NCBI GenBank assembly: GCA_025055795.1
Contig: JANWVV010000017.1
Span: forward strand, 1 to 64,000
Length of the DNA: 64,000 nucleotides
Origin: Gemmataceae bacterium
GTDB taxonomy: Bacteria > Planctomycetota > Planctomycetia > Gemmatales > Gemmataceae
Direction: 5' to 3'
Below are positions 20,868 to 31,263 of this stretch, piece after piece (position 1 is the first letter of the stretch; each line of letters starts with the position of its first letter). The position numbers and the translations under genes are program-made. The notes below the pieces were generated by a model that worked only from the letters and a program-made list of their open reading frames with translations, had not been told where the DNA came from and did not search any database.

Positions 20868-21374
20868 ATGGATCTGACTACCGTATCCCTTGGAGTACAT
20901 CGCCGCAAGCGGAAAAAACGCGTGGGGCGTGGTATCGGCTCCGGACACGGTAAGACCTGTGGCCGCGGTCACAAAGGACAGTACTCCAGTGCAGGCTCCG
21001 AGTGGCCCCACCCTCTGTTTGAGGGCGGACAGATGCCACTGTACCGGCGGCTGCCCAAGCGGGGCTTCACCCGCGGCCCTTGGAAAAAGCATTACGCTAT
21101 CGTTAACGTGGGCCAATTGAACGCCTATTTCCAAGCCGGCGAAACCGTCAATCTGCAAACCCTCAAGGCCCGTGGCTTGATCGATGGCACCTTTGACGGG
21201 CTGCGCGTCTTAGGAGATGGCGAACTGGACCGTCGCCTGACCGTCCAGGCACACCATTTCTCGGCCACAGCTAAAGCCAAGATTGAAAAAGCGGGCGGCG
21301 TCTGCGAGATTATTCCCGGACCTAAAAAGCCGGTTCGCAATAAGATGAAGCCGCGGAAGGCGAAGTCCACCTGA
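20868..21374 (+). CDS. rplO: 50S ribosomal protein L15
   Basis: HRRKRKKRVGRGIGSGHGKTCGRGHKGQYSSAG...FEGGQMPLYRRLPKRGFTRG. Confidence 0.95.
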   Translation: MDLTTVSLGVHRRKRKKRVGRGIGSGHGKTCGRGHKGQYSSAGSEWPHPLFEGGQMPLYRRLPKRGFTRGPWKKHYAIVNVGQLNAYFQAGETVNLQTLKARGLIDGTFDGLRVLGDGELDRRLTVQAHHFSATAKAKIEKAGGVCEIIPGPKKPVRNKMKPRKAKST

Positions 21375-21504
21375 CGATCGGTTGCAAGCCGTGTCACAGT
21401 CCAGCCATACGAATGATGTGCCGGCTGCATGCAGGACCTGACGGAGCAATCCTCGCACTATTCCCGGACTTATTTTCTCCGGTCTTGTTCAGGATTACGC
21501 GTCC

Positions 21505-23037
21505 ATGAACTGGCGATTGCTAGGCTTGTTGGTAGGCATAGTAGCGATTGGTCTGGCAGTGGTATCCGCAGCGTGGGGAGGTCCCAGCGGACTGACCTGG
21601 ACGCTGAGCCTGTTCGGCGGGGCTGCTGTCATTCTCGGTGTGGCTCCCGAACAACTCTTCTTGATTTTCCGCATCCCGGAGCTACGCAAAAAAATCTTCA
21701 TTACCCTGCTTTTTCTGGCCGTATACCGCATTGGCTATTACATTCCTCTGCCAGTTGTAGATCAGGCCAAACTGGCGGAGAAGATGCAACAGATGCGGAC
21801 GGGCCCCCTCGGTCAGGTGCTGAGCTTTGTCTCCTTGTTCTCGGGCGGCAACCTCAGCATGGCGTGCATTTTCTCCCTAGGTATCATGCCGTATATTTCG
21901 GCCTCCATTATTATCCAGTTGCTGGCTAGTGGTGTAATGCCCTCGCTGGAAAAGCTGCGCAAAGAGGGGGAAACAGGACGCAAAAAGCTCAATGAGATTA
22001 CCCGGTACGTCACCGTGCCCATCTGCATGATCCAAGCCCTGATGGTGGTCAATCAGTTGTATCGACCGGAGTCGGAGGGGGGGTTTGGCGTCATTGCTCC
22101 AGGGTATTACGGTACTTTCAACGTGTTGTGGTTCGGCTTTGCCGCCATTTTGACTATGACTGTTGGCACCATTTTCCTGATGTGGTTGGGGGAACAGATC
22201 GACGAATACGGCATCGGTAACGGCATTTCACTGATCATCATGGCCGGGATAGTGGCCCGTTTACCGGATGCAACCACCACCTTACTGATTGACAGCGCCA
22301 CGGGTCGGCTTAAGGAATCCGTGCTGACTTTAGGGGGCAGCACCGGCGACATCAGTTTCGAAAAGCTGATTGTCATGGGAGTACTGTTTCTGGCCGTGGT
22401 CGTCGGCGTGATCGCGATGACAAAAGCCCAGCGTCGCATTCCGACGCAATCCGCCCGTCTGGTCCGAGGCCGACGGGTCTACGGCGGTACTCGTCAGTTC
22501 CTGCCGATGCGGGTCAACGCCGCTGGTGTCATGCCCGTCATCTTTGCCAGTACACTGCTGATCCTGCCTTACGTCTTGTTCAGTGCCATCGATAGCATTT
22601 CCGGAGGTGAGGTCCCCTGGGCCCGGACTCTGGCTCGCCTCTTTCAGGACCATCGCTCCTGGCTATACAACGTCATGTACATTGCCATGATCTACCTGTT
22701 CACTTACTTCTGGGTAGCCATCACCTTCAATCCGAAAGAGATCGCTGACAACCTCAAAGACCACGGCAGCTTCATCCCCGGTTACCGCCCGGGCTCCCAT
22801 ACCGCCAATTATCTGGAAAAAGTCTTGATGCGGATTACCTATGTCGGGGCTGCTTTCTTGGCGGTCATTGCCATCATTCCCAACATCATTACTAGCGGCT
22901 TGGAAATCCCCTGGCAGGTTGCCAGCTTTTATGGGGGTACTGGCCTGCTGATTGTGGTGAGCGTAGCGCTCGATCTGATCCAAAAGATCAACAGCCATCT
23001 GGTGATGCGTAACTACCCACAACTGACGGAGGAATGA
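21505..23037 (+). CDS. secY: Preprotein translocase subunit SecY
   Basis: IPELRKKIFITLLFLAVYRIGYYIPLPVVD...ISASIIIQLL...EIADNLKDHGSFIPGYRPG; multiple TM segments. Confidence 0.97.
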   Translation: MNWRLLGLLVGIVAIGLAVVSAAWGGPSGLTWTLSLFGGAAVILGVAPEQLFLIFRIPELRKKIFITLLFLAVYRIGYYIPLPVVDQAKLAEKMQQMRTGPLGQVLSFVSLFSGGNLSMACIFSLGIMPYISASIIIQLLASGVMPSLEKLRKEGETGRKKLNEITRYVTVPICMIQALMVVNQLYRPESEGGFGVIAPGYYGTFNVLWFGFAAILTMTVGTIFLMWLGEQIDEYGIGNGISLIIMAGIVARLPDATTTLLIDSATGRLKESVLTLGGSTGDISFEKLIVMGVLFLAVVVGVIAMTKAQRRIPTQSARLVRGRRVYGGTRQFLPMRVNAAGVMPVIFASTLLILPYVLFSAIDSISGGEVPWARTLARLFQDHRSWLYNVMYIAMIYLFTYFWVAITFNPKEIADNLKDHGSFIPGYRPGSHTANYLEKVLMRITYVGAAFLAVIAIIPNIITSGLEIPWQVASFYGGTGLLIVVSVALDLIQKINSHLVMRNYPQLTEE

Positions 23038-23518
23038 GACCGTTATCAGTGTCGTCTACCAACAAAAGGGCGGTCTGCCGCCCCCTCGACGTCCCTGCCC
23101 CCTTTTCATTGCTTATGCACCCAGGTAATGCCGTTGATGGGCAAGTACCTTGAACACTGCGTTTAGACTAGTTGCCGTTAGCCTACTAACCAAGAAGTCG
23201 ACAGGGAATAGTTTGTGTCTAGTTCTCAGGGCTCCCCTTCCCCCTCGGCTAGCGATGAGAAGAGCACGCTGCACTGGCTGGGGTTGAAAAGCAAGCTGCT
23301 ACGGTACCTCCACGAGGCTTATTACGAGCAATTGTCAAAAACTCGATTGAAGCTGAGCAGGAAACGACCTCCGTTCAACCTTAAAGACCAGGAACAACTT
23401 TCGCGATTCGGAGCCGTCCATACCTTCGTCCATCACGTCATGAGTTTCATGGCGATATGATGATGAGGATGCAAAGTTAAAATGAGGGAACAGTCCTGAT
23501 AAAACGGCAGGTGCGTGT

Positions 23519-24196
23519 ATGCGTCTGGTGCTGGTAGGACCTCCGGGCAGTGGCAAAGGAACGCAGGCGAAGCGTTTGGCGGAACGTTTGGGGCTAACCT
23601 ACATCGGCACCGGCGACATGCTGCGCGAAGCGATTGCTCAGGGCACGGATCGGGGCCGGCGGGTAGCCGACCTGATCAAACAGGGCTTGTTGGTTCCCGA
23701 TGCGGAAGTTAACGCTCTGATTGCTGAATTGTTTCACGGTCCGCAGCGTCCCCGTTGTTTTGTTACCGATGGTTATCCGCGTACCCAGGCCCAGGCCGAA
23801 GCCTTCGACCAACTGCTCGCCCAATTGGGACTGCCTCTGGATGCCGTCATCAACCTGACTATCCCTGACGAAGAGGTGGTACGGCGTATCGCCGGTCGAC
23901 GTTGTTGTACCAATCCAGCCTGCGGCATCTGCTACAACGTGCATTTCCAACCGCCTCGCCAAGCCGGTATCTGCGACAAGTGTGGTGCACCCCTGGCACA
24001 ACGCGATGACGATCGGGAGGAAACGGTTCGCCGGCGCCTCCAGGAGTTCCACAAAACCACCGCGGCCCTGCTAGAACACTACCGCAAGCAAGGACTGGTG
24101 CGGGACGTCTCCGCCGTCGATCATGTCGAAACCATCTATGCAAACATCCTGCATGCTGCCCATCTGACCGATGGCCGTTCGTCCTGTACCTCCTAA
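23519..24196 (+). CDS. adk: Adenylate kinase with zinc-type LID (4 Cys)
   Basis: MRLVLVGPPGSGKGTQAKRLAERLGLTYIGTGDMLREAI...CCTNPACGICYNVHFQPPRQAGICDKCGAPLAQRDDD. Confidence 0.96.
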   Translation: MRLVLVGPPGSGKGTQAKRLAERLGLTYIGTGDMLREAIAQGTDRGRRVADLIKQGLLVPDAEVNALIAELFHGPQRPRCFVTDGYPRTQAQAEAFDQLLAQLGLPLDAVINLTIPDEEVVRRIAGRRCCTNPACGICYNVHFQPPRQAGICDKCGAPLAQRDDDREETVRRRLQEFHKTTAALLEHYRKQGLVRDVSAVDHVETIYANILHAAHLTDGRSSCTS

Positions 24197-24297
24197 TATC
24201 CCCTTAGTTTGTGCAGCCAAGTGCAGGTTGTTAGTAATCTCGCGGGTCTGATGTGTCTGCGCCAAGTATTCCTGAAACGTTGCAGTAATAGAGTACC

Positions 24298-25125
24298 ATG
24301 TTGCGTTCCCGTTCGCCCCGTCCGCCCGAATTGAAATCGCCCCGTGAGATAGCGTTAATGCGGGAAGCAGGTAAACTGGTAGCAAGGGCCTTGAAAATCT
24401 GCCGCGACATGGCCCGACCGGGCGTGACGACCTTGGAAATCGATCAGGCAGTCGAGGAGTTTTACGCCCGCCATCAGGCCATTCCCCTGTTCAAGGGGTA
24501 TCCGGGCAAAACTCCCTTTCCTGCCGTCACCTGCATGAGCATCAACGAACAAGTCGTACACGGCATTCCTAGCAAACGTCCCCTTAAAGAGGGCGACCTG
24601 CTCAAGGTGGACACGGCCTGCAAGCTGCACGGCTGGTGTGCCGACCGAGCTATTACCATCCCTATTGGTCAGGTTTCGCCGGAAAAAGAACGCTTGATGC
24701 GTGTGGCCGAGGAAACGTTGCAACTGGCCATCGAGCTACTGCCGAAAAAACGCTGGTGGAGCGAAGTGGCCAGTGCCATGCAGCGGCACGTCGAACAGGC
24801 CGGCTTCAGTGTGGTAACCAGCTATGTCGGCCATGGTATCGGACGGGCCATGCACGAAAGCCCCCAGGTGCCCAACTATGTCGACCGGGAAACCCGTAAA
24901 CAGGACTTTCGCCTGGAACCGGGCCTGGTTCTGGCAATTGAACCCATGGTCAACATGCGTCGGCCCGAGGTAGAAGTCCTTAGCGACCATTGGACCGTCG
25001 TTACCCGCGACCGCATGCCCAGCGCTCACGTTGAACACACCGTGGCCCTAACCACCGACGGAGTCGTCATCATCACCGCCGATGAGGGAGCCTTCGATGA
25101 GCAGGGATCGTCAACTTCCCCTTGA
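24298..25125 (+). CDS. map: Type I methionine aminopeptidase
   Basis: LKSPREIALMREAGKLVARAL...FPAVTCMSINEQVVHGIPSKRPLKEGDLLKVDTACKLHGWCADRAIT...VGHGIGRAMHESPQVPNYV. Confidence 0.95.
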   Translation: MLRSRSPRPPELKSPREIALMREAGKLVARALKICRDMARPGVTTLEIDQAVEEFYARHQAIPLFKGYPGKTPFPAVTCMSINEQVVHGIPSKRPLKEGDLLKVDTACKLHGWCADRAITIPIGQVSPEKERLMRVAEETLQLAIELLPKKRWWSEVASAMQRHVEQAGFSVVTSYVGHGIGRAMHESPQVPNYVDRETRKQDFRLEPGLVLAIEPMVNMRRPEVEVLSDHWTVVTRDRMPSAHVEHTVALTTDGVVIITADEGAFDEQGSSTSP

Positions 25126-25365
25126 GTTCCAGCCTCAGCCAGAATGCTCCTTTACGCACCCTTGCTTCCGCCTCTCAGCGAACAGTTCATTACCAATCCG
25201 GCCACGTGGCCGCGGTTAAAAAATTGGAAAAATCGGAAAAGTCTGTTTGCTCACTTTCCCAACTCATGCCCAAGGGTGGTAGCCGACTGGGAAAAGGTTA
25301 GTTGATCGCAGGCTAAGTCGGTCCCTTTCACAAGGACGGAGTGTAAGAAAAACGCAGGCAAGCTC

Positions 25366-25393
25366 TTGCCGGAGCAAGCAAGCATTCTATTAT
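25366..25393 (+). promoter_or_regulatory. Candidate sigma70-type promoter upstream of rpmJ
   Basis: TTGCCG (25366-25371) - 16 nt - TATTAT (25388-25393), in the 374-bp map-rpmJ spacer. Confidence 0.35.
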
Positions 25394-25499
25394 GATGTTT
25401 TACCGATACCGTTCGGCAGAAAAATGCAAGCGGCACTTGGCTGTTTGCTACCTGTATTATTGCCTTATGGTGAGCAGTCATGAGGAAGGAGAAGGGGCC

Positions 25500-25613
25500 A
25501 TGAAGGTGCGTTCCAGCGTTCGTCGGATTTGCGAGAAATGCAAACTGATCCGTCGGAAGGGGGTGATCCGGGTCATTTGCGTGGACCCTCGTCACAAGCA
25601 GCGGCAAGGCTGA
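25500..25613 (+). CDS. rpmJ: 50S ribosomal protein L36
   Basis: [37 protein letters not shown]. Start internal to track ORF 25392-25613. Confidence 0.96.
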   Translation: MKVRSSVRRICEKCKLIRRKGVIRVICVDPRHKQRQG

Positions 25614-25675
25614 TTCCCTGATGATGGAGAGCTTATCGGACCCTGTGATCTGGACCACGCTGAAGTGAGAGGACT

Positions 25676-26065
25676 ATGCCACGTATTCTGGGTGTGGACA
25701 TCCCGGCGAACAAACCCCTGCACATAGCTTTGCGTTACATCCGGGGTTTGGGGCCAACCAATTCGCTATGGGTCTGTGAGAAATTGAAGCTGGATCCGCA
25801 ACGGCGAGCCAAAGACCTGACTGACGCGGAAATTGCCGCCATTGCCTCGCTGCTGGATAAGGATCCCACCTTCCTGGTCGAAGGTCCGCTACGACGCTTT
25901 GAAGCGGCAAACATCGCCCGCTTGAAAGAAATCAAATGTTACCGCGGGGAACGGCACCGGAAAAACCTGCCTGTACGCGGTCAACGTACACGCACCAACG
26001 CCCGAACGCGTAAAGGACCCCGTAAGACGGTCGCTGGCAAGAAGGGCGTCAAGGAACTGCGCTAA
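25676..26065 (+). CDS. rpsM: 30S ribosomal protein S13
   Basis: [30 protein letters not shown]...[33 protein letters not shown]. Confidence 0.97.
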   Translation: MPRILGVDIPANKPLHIALRYIRGLGPTNSLWVCEKLKLDPQRRAKDLTDAEIAAIASLLDKDPTFLVEGPLRRFEAANIARLKEIKCYRGERHRKNLPVRGQRTRTNARTRKGPRKTVAGKKGVKELR

Positions 26066-26234
26066 CCGGCCGAACCGCTCCGACACACAACTCCAGCGGC
26101 GTAAGGCCACGCGGACTGCCGGGAAAGCGGGCAAACCCGGGCGACGACCAATACGTCGCCGCAAGGCGTAAAAATAGTCTGCCGCTGGGCCTTGATTACT
26201 GCACTGCTGGGATTTGTGGAGGATCAGAGGCAAT

Positions 26235-26615
26235 ATGGCCAAAAGCAAAAAGAAAAAGACGCGACGGAACGTTACGCGGGGTATAGCCCATATACAAAGT
26301 ACCTTCAACAATACGATCGTGACGATTACCGACACCAACGGCGATACGCTCTGTTACGCCTCCGGGGGAACGGTAGGTTTCAAGGGTAGCCGGAAGAGTA
26401 CGCCGTTTGCCGCACAGCGAGCGGCGGAGGAGGCAGCGGCTAAAGCCTTGAAATTCGGCGTTAAGGAGGTCGAAGTACGGGTCAAGGGGCCAGGAGCAGG
26501 ACGCGAATCGGCCATCACGGCCCTTCAGACAGCAGGCCTGATCATCAAGTCGATTGAGGACGTTACCCCGTTGCCTCACAACGGCTGCCGACCCCCAAAG
26601 AAACGCCGCGTCTGA
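26235..26615 (+). CDS. rpsK: 30S ribosomal protein S11
   Basis: [53 protein letters not shown]...[17 protein letters not shown]. Confidence 0.97.
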   Translation: MAKSKKKKTRRNVTRGIAHIQSTFNNTIVTITDTNGDTLCYASGGTVGFKGSRKSTPFAAQRAAEEAAAKALKFGVKEVEVRVKGPGAGRESAITALQTAGLIIKSIEDVTPLPHNGCRPPKKRRV

Positions 26616-26942
26616 CTATTTGCCCCCAGGGCATTTATCCGACGACCTAACGAACCCAGCTTGATACCAACGCTGCCACCGCCTGAAGATTTCATCCTTC
26701 AGGCAGGCCACCACCCCCTAAGGCTGGCTGTTGGAAAGATGTATCGGAACGTTCGGAGCCAGCCGTGAGGATTGATTGTAGTCACGCTGGCTCTGACTTC
26801 TTCCCCCCTTTGTGCGTTCTGGGTCTGAGTTGGGGGTTCGCCAGAACACACGGGGAAGGGACGCTACCGTGGCCTTCCGTGGACACGGCCTACCTGCAAG
26901 CTCAGCTAATGACCCCCACCAGTAGGAAGGAACATTACGGCT

Positions 26943-27593
26943 ATGGGACGTTACCTCGATCCAGTCTGTAAACTGTGTCGCCGCGAGCAGATCAAGTTGT
27001 ATCTCAAAGGGGAACGCTGCTTCAGCAACAAGTGCCCTATCGAGCGGGATGCGTTGCCTCCGGGTATGCATGGTGCCCGGCGTGGCAAGCTGTCCGAATA
27101 CGGCTTGCGTCTGCGGCATAAGCAACGCCTGAAACGGTTTTATGGCGTCTTGGAGGCTCAGTTCCGCCGCTATTTCAAAATGGCTAGCCGCTCGGTCGGC
27201 AATACCGGTGAACAGCTCCTTTCAATTATGGAGCGTCGTCTGGACAACGTCGTGCATCGGCTGGGCTTTGCCATCAGTCGCAACGCCGCCCGGCAAATGG
27301 TCGTCCATGGTCACATTCTGCTCAATGGCCGCAAGTGTGACCGGCCCGGCATCCTTCTCAAGCCCGGCGACGTGATCAAGGTACGACCCCGCGAAATCAG
27401 CCTTAAACTGGCTCGCGAAGGTTTGCAAAAAACCGGTCAGTACGGTCTGCGTGTACCCGATTTCCTGGAATTGACAGGTACTATCGACGCCCCCGAAGGA
27501 CGCATGATCCGCCTGCCCACCCGCCAAGACGTGGATGAACGGATCAGCGATCAGGTCAACGAACAACTGATCATCGAAATCGTAACCCGTTAA
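26943..27593 (+). CDS. rpsD: 30S ribosomal protein S4 (Cys-rich N-terminus)
   Basis: MGRYLDPVCKLCRREQIKLYLKGERCFSNKCPIERDALPPGMHGARRGKLSEYGLRLRHKQRLKRFYGVLEAQF. Confidence 0.97.
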   Translation: MGRYLDPVCKLCRREQIKLYLKGERCFSNKCPIERDALPPGMHGARRGKLSEYGLRLRHKQRLKRFYGVLEAQFRRYFKMASRSVGNTGEQLLSIMERRLDNVVHRLGFAISRNAARQMVVHGHILLNGRKCDRPGILLKPGDVIKVRPREISLKLAREGLQKTGQYGLRVPDFLELTGTIDAPEGRMIRLPTRQDVDERISDQVNEQLIIEIVTR

Positions 27594-27885
27594 GGCAGCA
27601 TCCCAAAGATACTTGCCCGTTCATCAGTCGATGCGAAGACACTGACCCAGTTGATTGAGAAAAGTAAACCGGACACTGAGGCAGAGACTAGTGTCCGGCC
27701 CCAACTATTTGATCCTACTGAGGTCGGAAAAGAATATTGATTGAGTTGGGGGCGTCAGCGTACAACCCCCAGCGTGTGTGCCGATAGCGACCGGTCGGCG
27801 GTCTGTTCTGCGGAGAGGTGGTCTGGTTCGTCGGGCTGGGGTCGCACGGCCTGGCGGCAAACCGACTGCCCAGGAGAGATCGGCT

Positions 27886-28887
27886 ATGCGTGTCCGTTGG
27901 CGTGGACTGGAATTACCGAGCCGGGTGGTGTGCGATCGGGCTACCCTTACGGATACCTACGGCAAGTTCATCGCCGAACCATTCGAGCGGGGCTTCGGCA
28001 TGACCGTAGGCAACAGTTTGCGACGCATCCTGATTTCCAGTCTGGAAGGCAGCGCAGTTACTCGCCTGAAAATCCAAGGCGTTCAGCACGAAATTTCGAC
28101 CATTCCGGGTGTGGTGGAAGACGTTACCGACATTGTGCTCAACATCAAATCGTTGGTCCTGAAAAACCTGTCGGATCAGCCCCGTATTATCCGCATCCAG
28201 AAGCATGAGGCCGGGACGGTGCGGGCCGCTGATATCCAGCACGATGAAATGATCCAGATCATCAATCCCGAGCACCACATCGCCACCCTGACCCGCGACG
28301 TTCCCTTTGTCATGGAAATGACGGTGGAGAACGGCCGCGGCTACCGCACTGCCGAGGAAAACGCCGGTAAAGAGCGGGAAATCGGGGTCATTCCGCTGGA
28401 CAGTAGCTTTTCGCCCATCGTTCGGGTCAAATACGAGGTCGAAGAAACACGTGTCGGTCACAAGTCCAACTACGATCGCCTGATCATGGAAATCTGGACC
28501 AACGGCACGGTTACGCCCCAGATGGCCCTGGTCGAGGCAGCTAAAATCTTGCGTAAACACCTCAACCCCTTTGTGCAGTACACGGAACCCGGCCCGGAGG
28601 TACCGCTGGAAGAACCCGTCGAGATCGGCCAACGGCCCACCGAGGTCTACGATGCCGAACTGGAACGCAAACTAAACATGAGCCTGGCTGAACTGGAGTT
28701 GTCGGTACGGGCCACCAACTGTCTGGAATCCGAGGGGATCACCACAGTCCGTGATCTGGTCATGCGTACGCCGGACGAACTACTCGAAGTTCGCAACTTC
28801 GGCGAAACCACGCTTCGAGAAGTCCAAGCCAAGCTGGCTGAACATGGTTTGTCGCTGGGCATGAAAGTGCCATCACGACGCCATTGA
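27886..28887 (+). CDS. rpoA: DNA-directed RNA polymerase subunit alpha
   Basis: [34 protein letters not shown]...[49 protein letters not shown]. Confidence 0.97.
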   Translation: MRVRWRGLELPSRVVCDRATLTDTYGKFIAEPFERGFGMTVGNSLRRILISSLEGSAVTRLKIQGVQHEISTIPGVVEDVTDIVLNIKSLVLKNLSDQPRIIRIQKHEAGTVRAADIQHDEMIQIINPEHHIATLTRDVPFVMEMTVENGRGYRTAEENAGKEREIGVIPLDSSFSPIVRVKYEVEETRVGHKSNYDRLIMEIWTNGTVTPQMALVEAAKILRKHLNPFVQYTEPGPEVPLEEPVEIGQRPTEVYDAELERKLNMSLAELELSVRATNCLESEGITTVRDLVMRTPDELLEVRNFGETTLREVQAKLAEHGLSLGMKVPSRRH

Positions 28888-29171
28888 CGTATAATATCTG
28901 TCCTGTGTTTTTGAACTGGCCGCTTGCGATACCTGGGCCAATCCTACGAAGGGCACCCATACCTTCAAAGCGCTATATCCCTGTGGCGCCAATCAATGAA
29001 AAAGTGGGGCACCCCCAGGCACCGCTGGCCAGAACAACTTAAAGTTACCCACTCATCAGGTCTGCCGGTGGCCATGCACCGTTGGCGGGAGCAATAGTCA
29101 GCCCCGGCAGACCGCCCCCTGCCTGCCGTGGCACGGGGTGGGGGGATTAACCCGTCCTAGGAGCCTTTGCC

Positions 29172-29753
29172 ATGCGTCATCGTAAAGCCGGCCGTCATCT
29201 GAACCGTACGCCTGCCCATCGCCGGGCCCTGTTACGCAATCTGGCCCGGGCCTTGTTCCGCTATGAACGGATCCGCACCACCGTGCCCAAGGCCAAAGAA
29301 TTGCGTCCCTTCGCCGAAAAATTGATCACCCTGGCCAAGCGGGCCCATCTGGCCCTGGTGAATGCCGAAGGCAAATCGGAGGCTGAGCAAAAGCAAGCTC
29401 GCGTTCAAGCCTTGCACTACCGCCGCCGGGCCGCGGCTATCCTGGGACCAGTCGCCGAAACCCTGCTGTGGGATGACGCCAAAGACGAGCCTCTGACCGA
29501 TCCGCTAAACCCCAAGGGCACCAGTCTGGACAACGTCCTGAAGAAACTGTTCCGCGAGATCGGACCTCGCTACGTCAACCGTCCCGGTGGTTACACCCGT
29601 ATTATCAAACTGCATTACCGCCGCCTAGGAGACGCCAGTCCCACGGCTATCATCGAGTTGCTGAAAAAAGACGAAGAAAAGGTGCGCAAGCAGCCCAAGG
29701 CCGCAGCTGCTCCGGCACCGGTGGTCGGTCAGGAAACCACACCAGCAACCTGA
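29172..29753 (+). CDS. rplQ: 50S ribosomal protein L17 with extended C-terminus
   Basis: MRHRKAGRHLNRTPAHRRALLRNLARALFRYERIRTTVPKAKELRPFAEKLITLAKRA. Confidence 0.96.
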   Translation: MRHRKAGRHLNRTPAHRRALLRNLARALFRYERIRTTVPKAKELRPFAEKLITLAKRAHLALVNAEGKSEAEQKQARVQALHYRRRAAAILGPVAETLLWDDAKDEPLTDPLNPKGTSLDNVLKKLFREIGPRYVNRPGGYTRIIKLHYRRLGDASPTAIIELLKKDEEKVRKQPKAAAAPAPVVGQETTPAT

Positions 29754-29793
29754 ACAGTTTTTTCAGAATCACACGGCCACTTATCATTTTCAT

Positions 29794-31146
29794 TCAACTG
29801 TCCGAGCTTTCCTCGTCGGTGATCCGTTTGCGTTGCAGCATATGCAAGTAGTGCTGGGCGAAGCGATGAGCTTCGTCCCGTACGTACTGCAACAGGCGCA
29901 GAGCCGCCGAGTGGCGACTCAACCGCAGTGGCTCTGCCTGTTCCGGCCGATAAATTTCTTCCTGCTGTTTGGCTAAAGCCAGCACGCAAGGGGGCCGTAT
30001 CCCTATCCATGCAAAAGCCTCCATCGCTGCGTGCAACTGCCCTTTGCCGCCATCGATCAGCAACAGATCCGGCAAGGTCTCTTCCTCGTCCCGCAAACGG
30101 CGGAAGCGGCGGCTGATCACTTCCCGGATCGAAGCATAGTCGTCTACACCCTCCACACTACGGATACGGTACCGTCGGTAACCCGGCTTGAATGGCAGAC
30201 CATCCAGAAACGTGACCAGTGAGGCCACCGTGTCCTGACCGTGGATGTGGGCCACATCGACGCCTTCGATCGATCGAGGCACACGCTCCAATCCTAGCAC
30301 CTTTTTCAACCCACACAGTCCCTTACGGGGATCAATAGGGAAAACCTCCGGCTGAACATCCGTGTCCACTTTGCCCCGTAGATCGAGTTGCTCCAGTGCC
30401 ACAATCTCGTCGCGTAAGCGACTGGCTTTTTCGAAATTCAGCTCCTCACTGGCGGCCAGCATTTGTTTGCGGAGAAAGCGAATCAGTCGATCCTTTTTGC
30501 CGTCCAACACCAGGATCAGTTTGCGGATTTGCCGGCGATATTCCTGGCGATCGACCCGAAGGTTGCAGGGGGCCGTGCAACGCCGGATGTTGTACAGCAG
30601 GCAGGGACGAAACCAGCGCCAGCGGGGATCATTCGAATGGATGTCCAGACTACATGTGCGGAACTGGAACAACTTCTGCAAGGTGTGCACGGCCTGACGT
30701 AACCGACGGGCACTGGCAAACGGACCATATAGCCGCACCCCTCGTGGACGCGGCTTGCGCGTAATTTCCACCCGAGGGAATTCCTCTCGGGTGCGGATCT
30801 GCAGATAAGGGAACGTCTTGTCGTCTTTCAGTTCCTTGTTGAAACGGGGGCGCAGGTCCTTGATTAGGCGGGCTTCCGTGAAAATGGCGGCTACCGCATC
30901 GGAAGTCACGATGTAATCCACGTCCTGAACCAGGCCGATCCAGTCACGGATACGAGGATCGCGTTCAGCCTCAGGACCAAAGTAACTTGAAACGCGGGCA
31001 CGCAGATTTTTGGCCTTGCCTACGTACACCACGTTGCCACTGGCGTCCTTCATCAGGTAGACGCCCGGTCCCGTAGGGAATTCCCGCACCTTCTCGCTCA
31101 ACGCGGAGGCTGTCTCCGCCTTGTTTTCGGGAACAGAGCCTTTCAT
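29794..31146 (-). CDS. uvrC: UvrC-like excinuclease subunit, short form lacking the C-terminal HhH region
   Basis: FPTGPGVYLMKDASGNVVYVGKAKNLRARVSSYF (GIY-YIG); NFEKASRLRDEIVALEQL (UVR); LLIDGGKGQLHAA (RNase H-like). Ends soon after RDEAHRFAQHYL. Confidence 0.9.
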   Translation of the reverse strand: MKGSVPENKAETASALSEKVREFPTGPGVYLMKDASGNVVYVGKAKNLRARVSSYFGPEAERDPRIRDWIGLVQDVDYIVTSDAVAAIFTEARLIKDLRPRFNKELKDDKTFPYLQIRTREEFPRVEITRKPRPRGVRLYGPFASARRLRQAVHTLQKLFQFRTCSLDIHSNDPRWRWFRPCLLYNIRRCTAPCNLRVDRQEYRRQIRKLILVLDGKKDRLIRFLRKQMLAASEELNFEKASRLRDEIVALEQLDLRGKVDTDVQPEVFPIDPRKGLCGLKKVLGLERVPRSIEGVDVAHIHGQDTVASLVTFLDGLPFKPGYRRYRIRSVEGVDDYASIREVISRRFRRLRDEEETLPDLLLIDGGKGQLHAAMEAFAWIGIRPPCVLALAKQQEEIYRPEQAEPLRLSRHSAALRLLQYVRDEAHRFAQHYLHMLQRKRITDEESSDS

Positions 31147-31263
31147 AGGAGCGTTACCATAATGCAAGCCGTAGTTGTCAATTGTAGGTTGGTGTTCACC
31201 GCACAGGGCGCTCTATTGAAAACGACGGGAATCGATTCGGCAGTTTCCGGTCGGGCATCATCT

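Noticed and set aside
23215-23460. 81-aa ORF between secY and adk (GTG start)
   Set aside because: No recognisable family and low-complexity N-terminus. Other spacers of similar size have comparable random ORFs. Not listed as a CDS without conservation evidence.
27913-28632. 239-aa minus-strand ORF opposite rpoA
   Set aside because: Antisense to a certain rpoA reading frame; no protein-like motifs.
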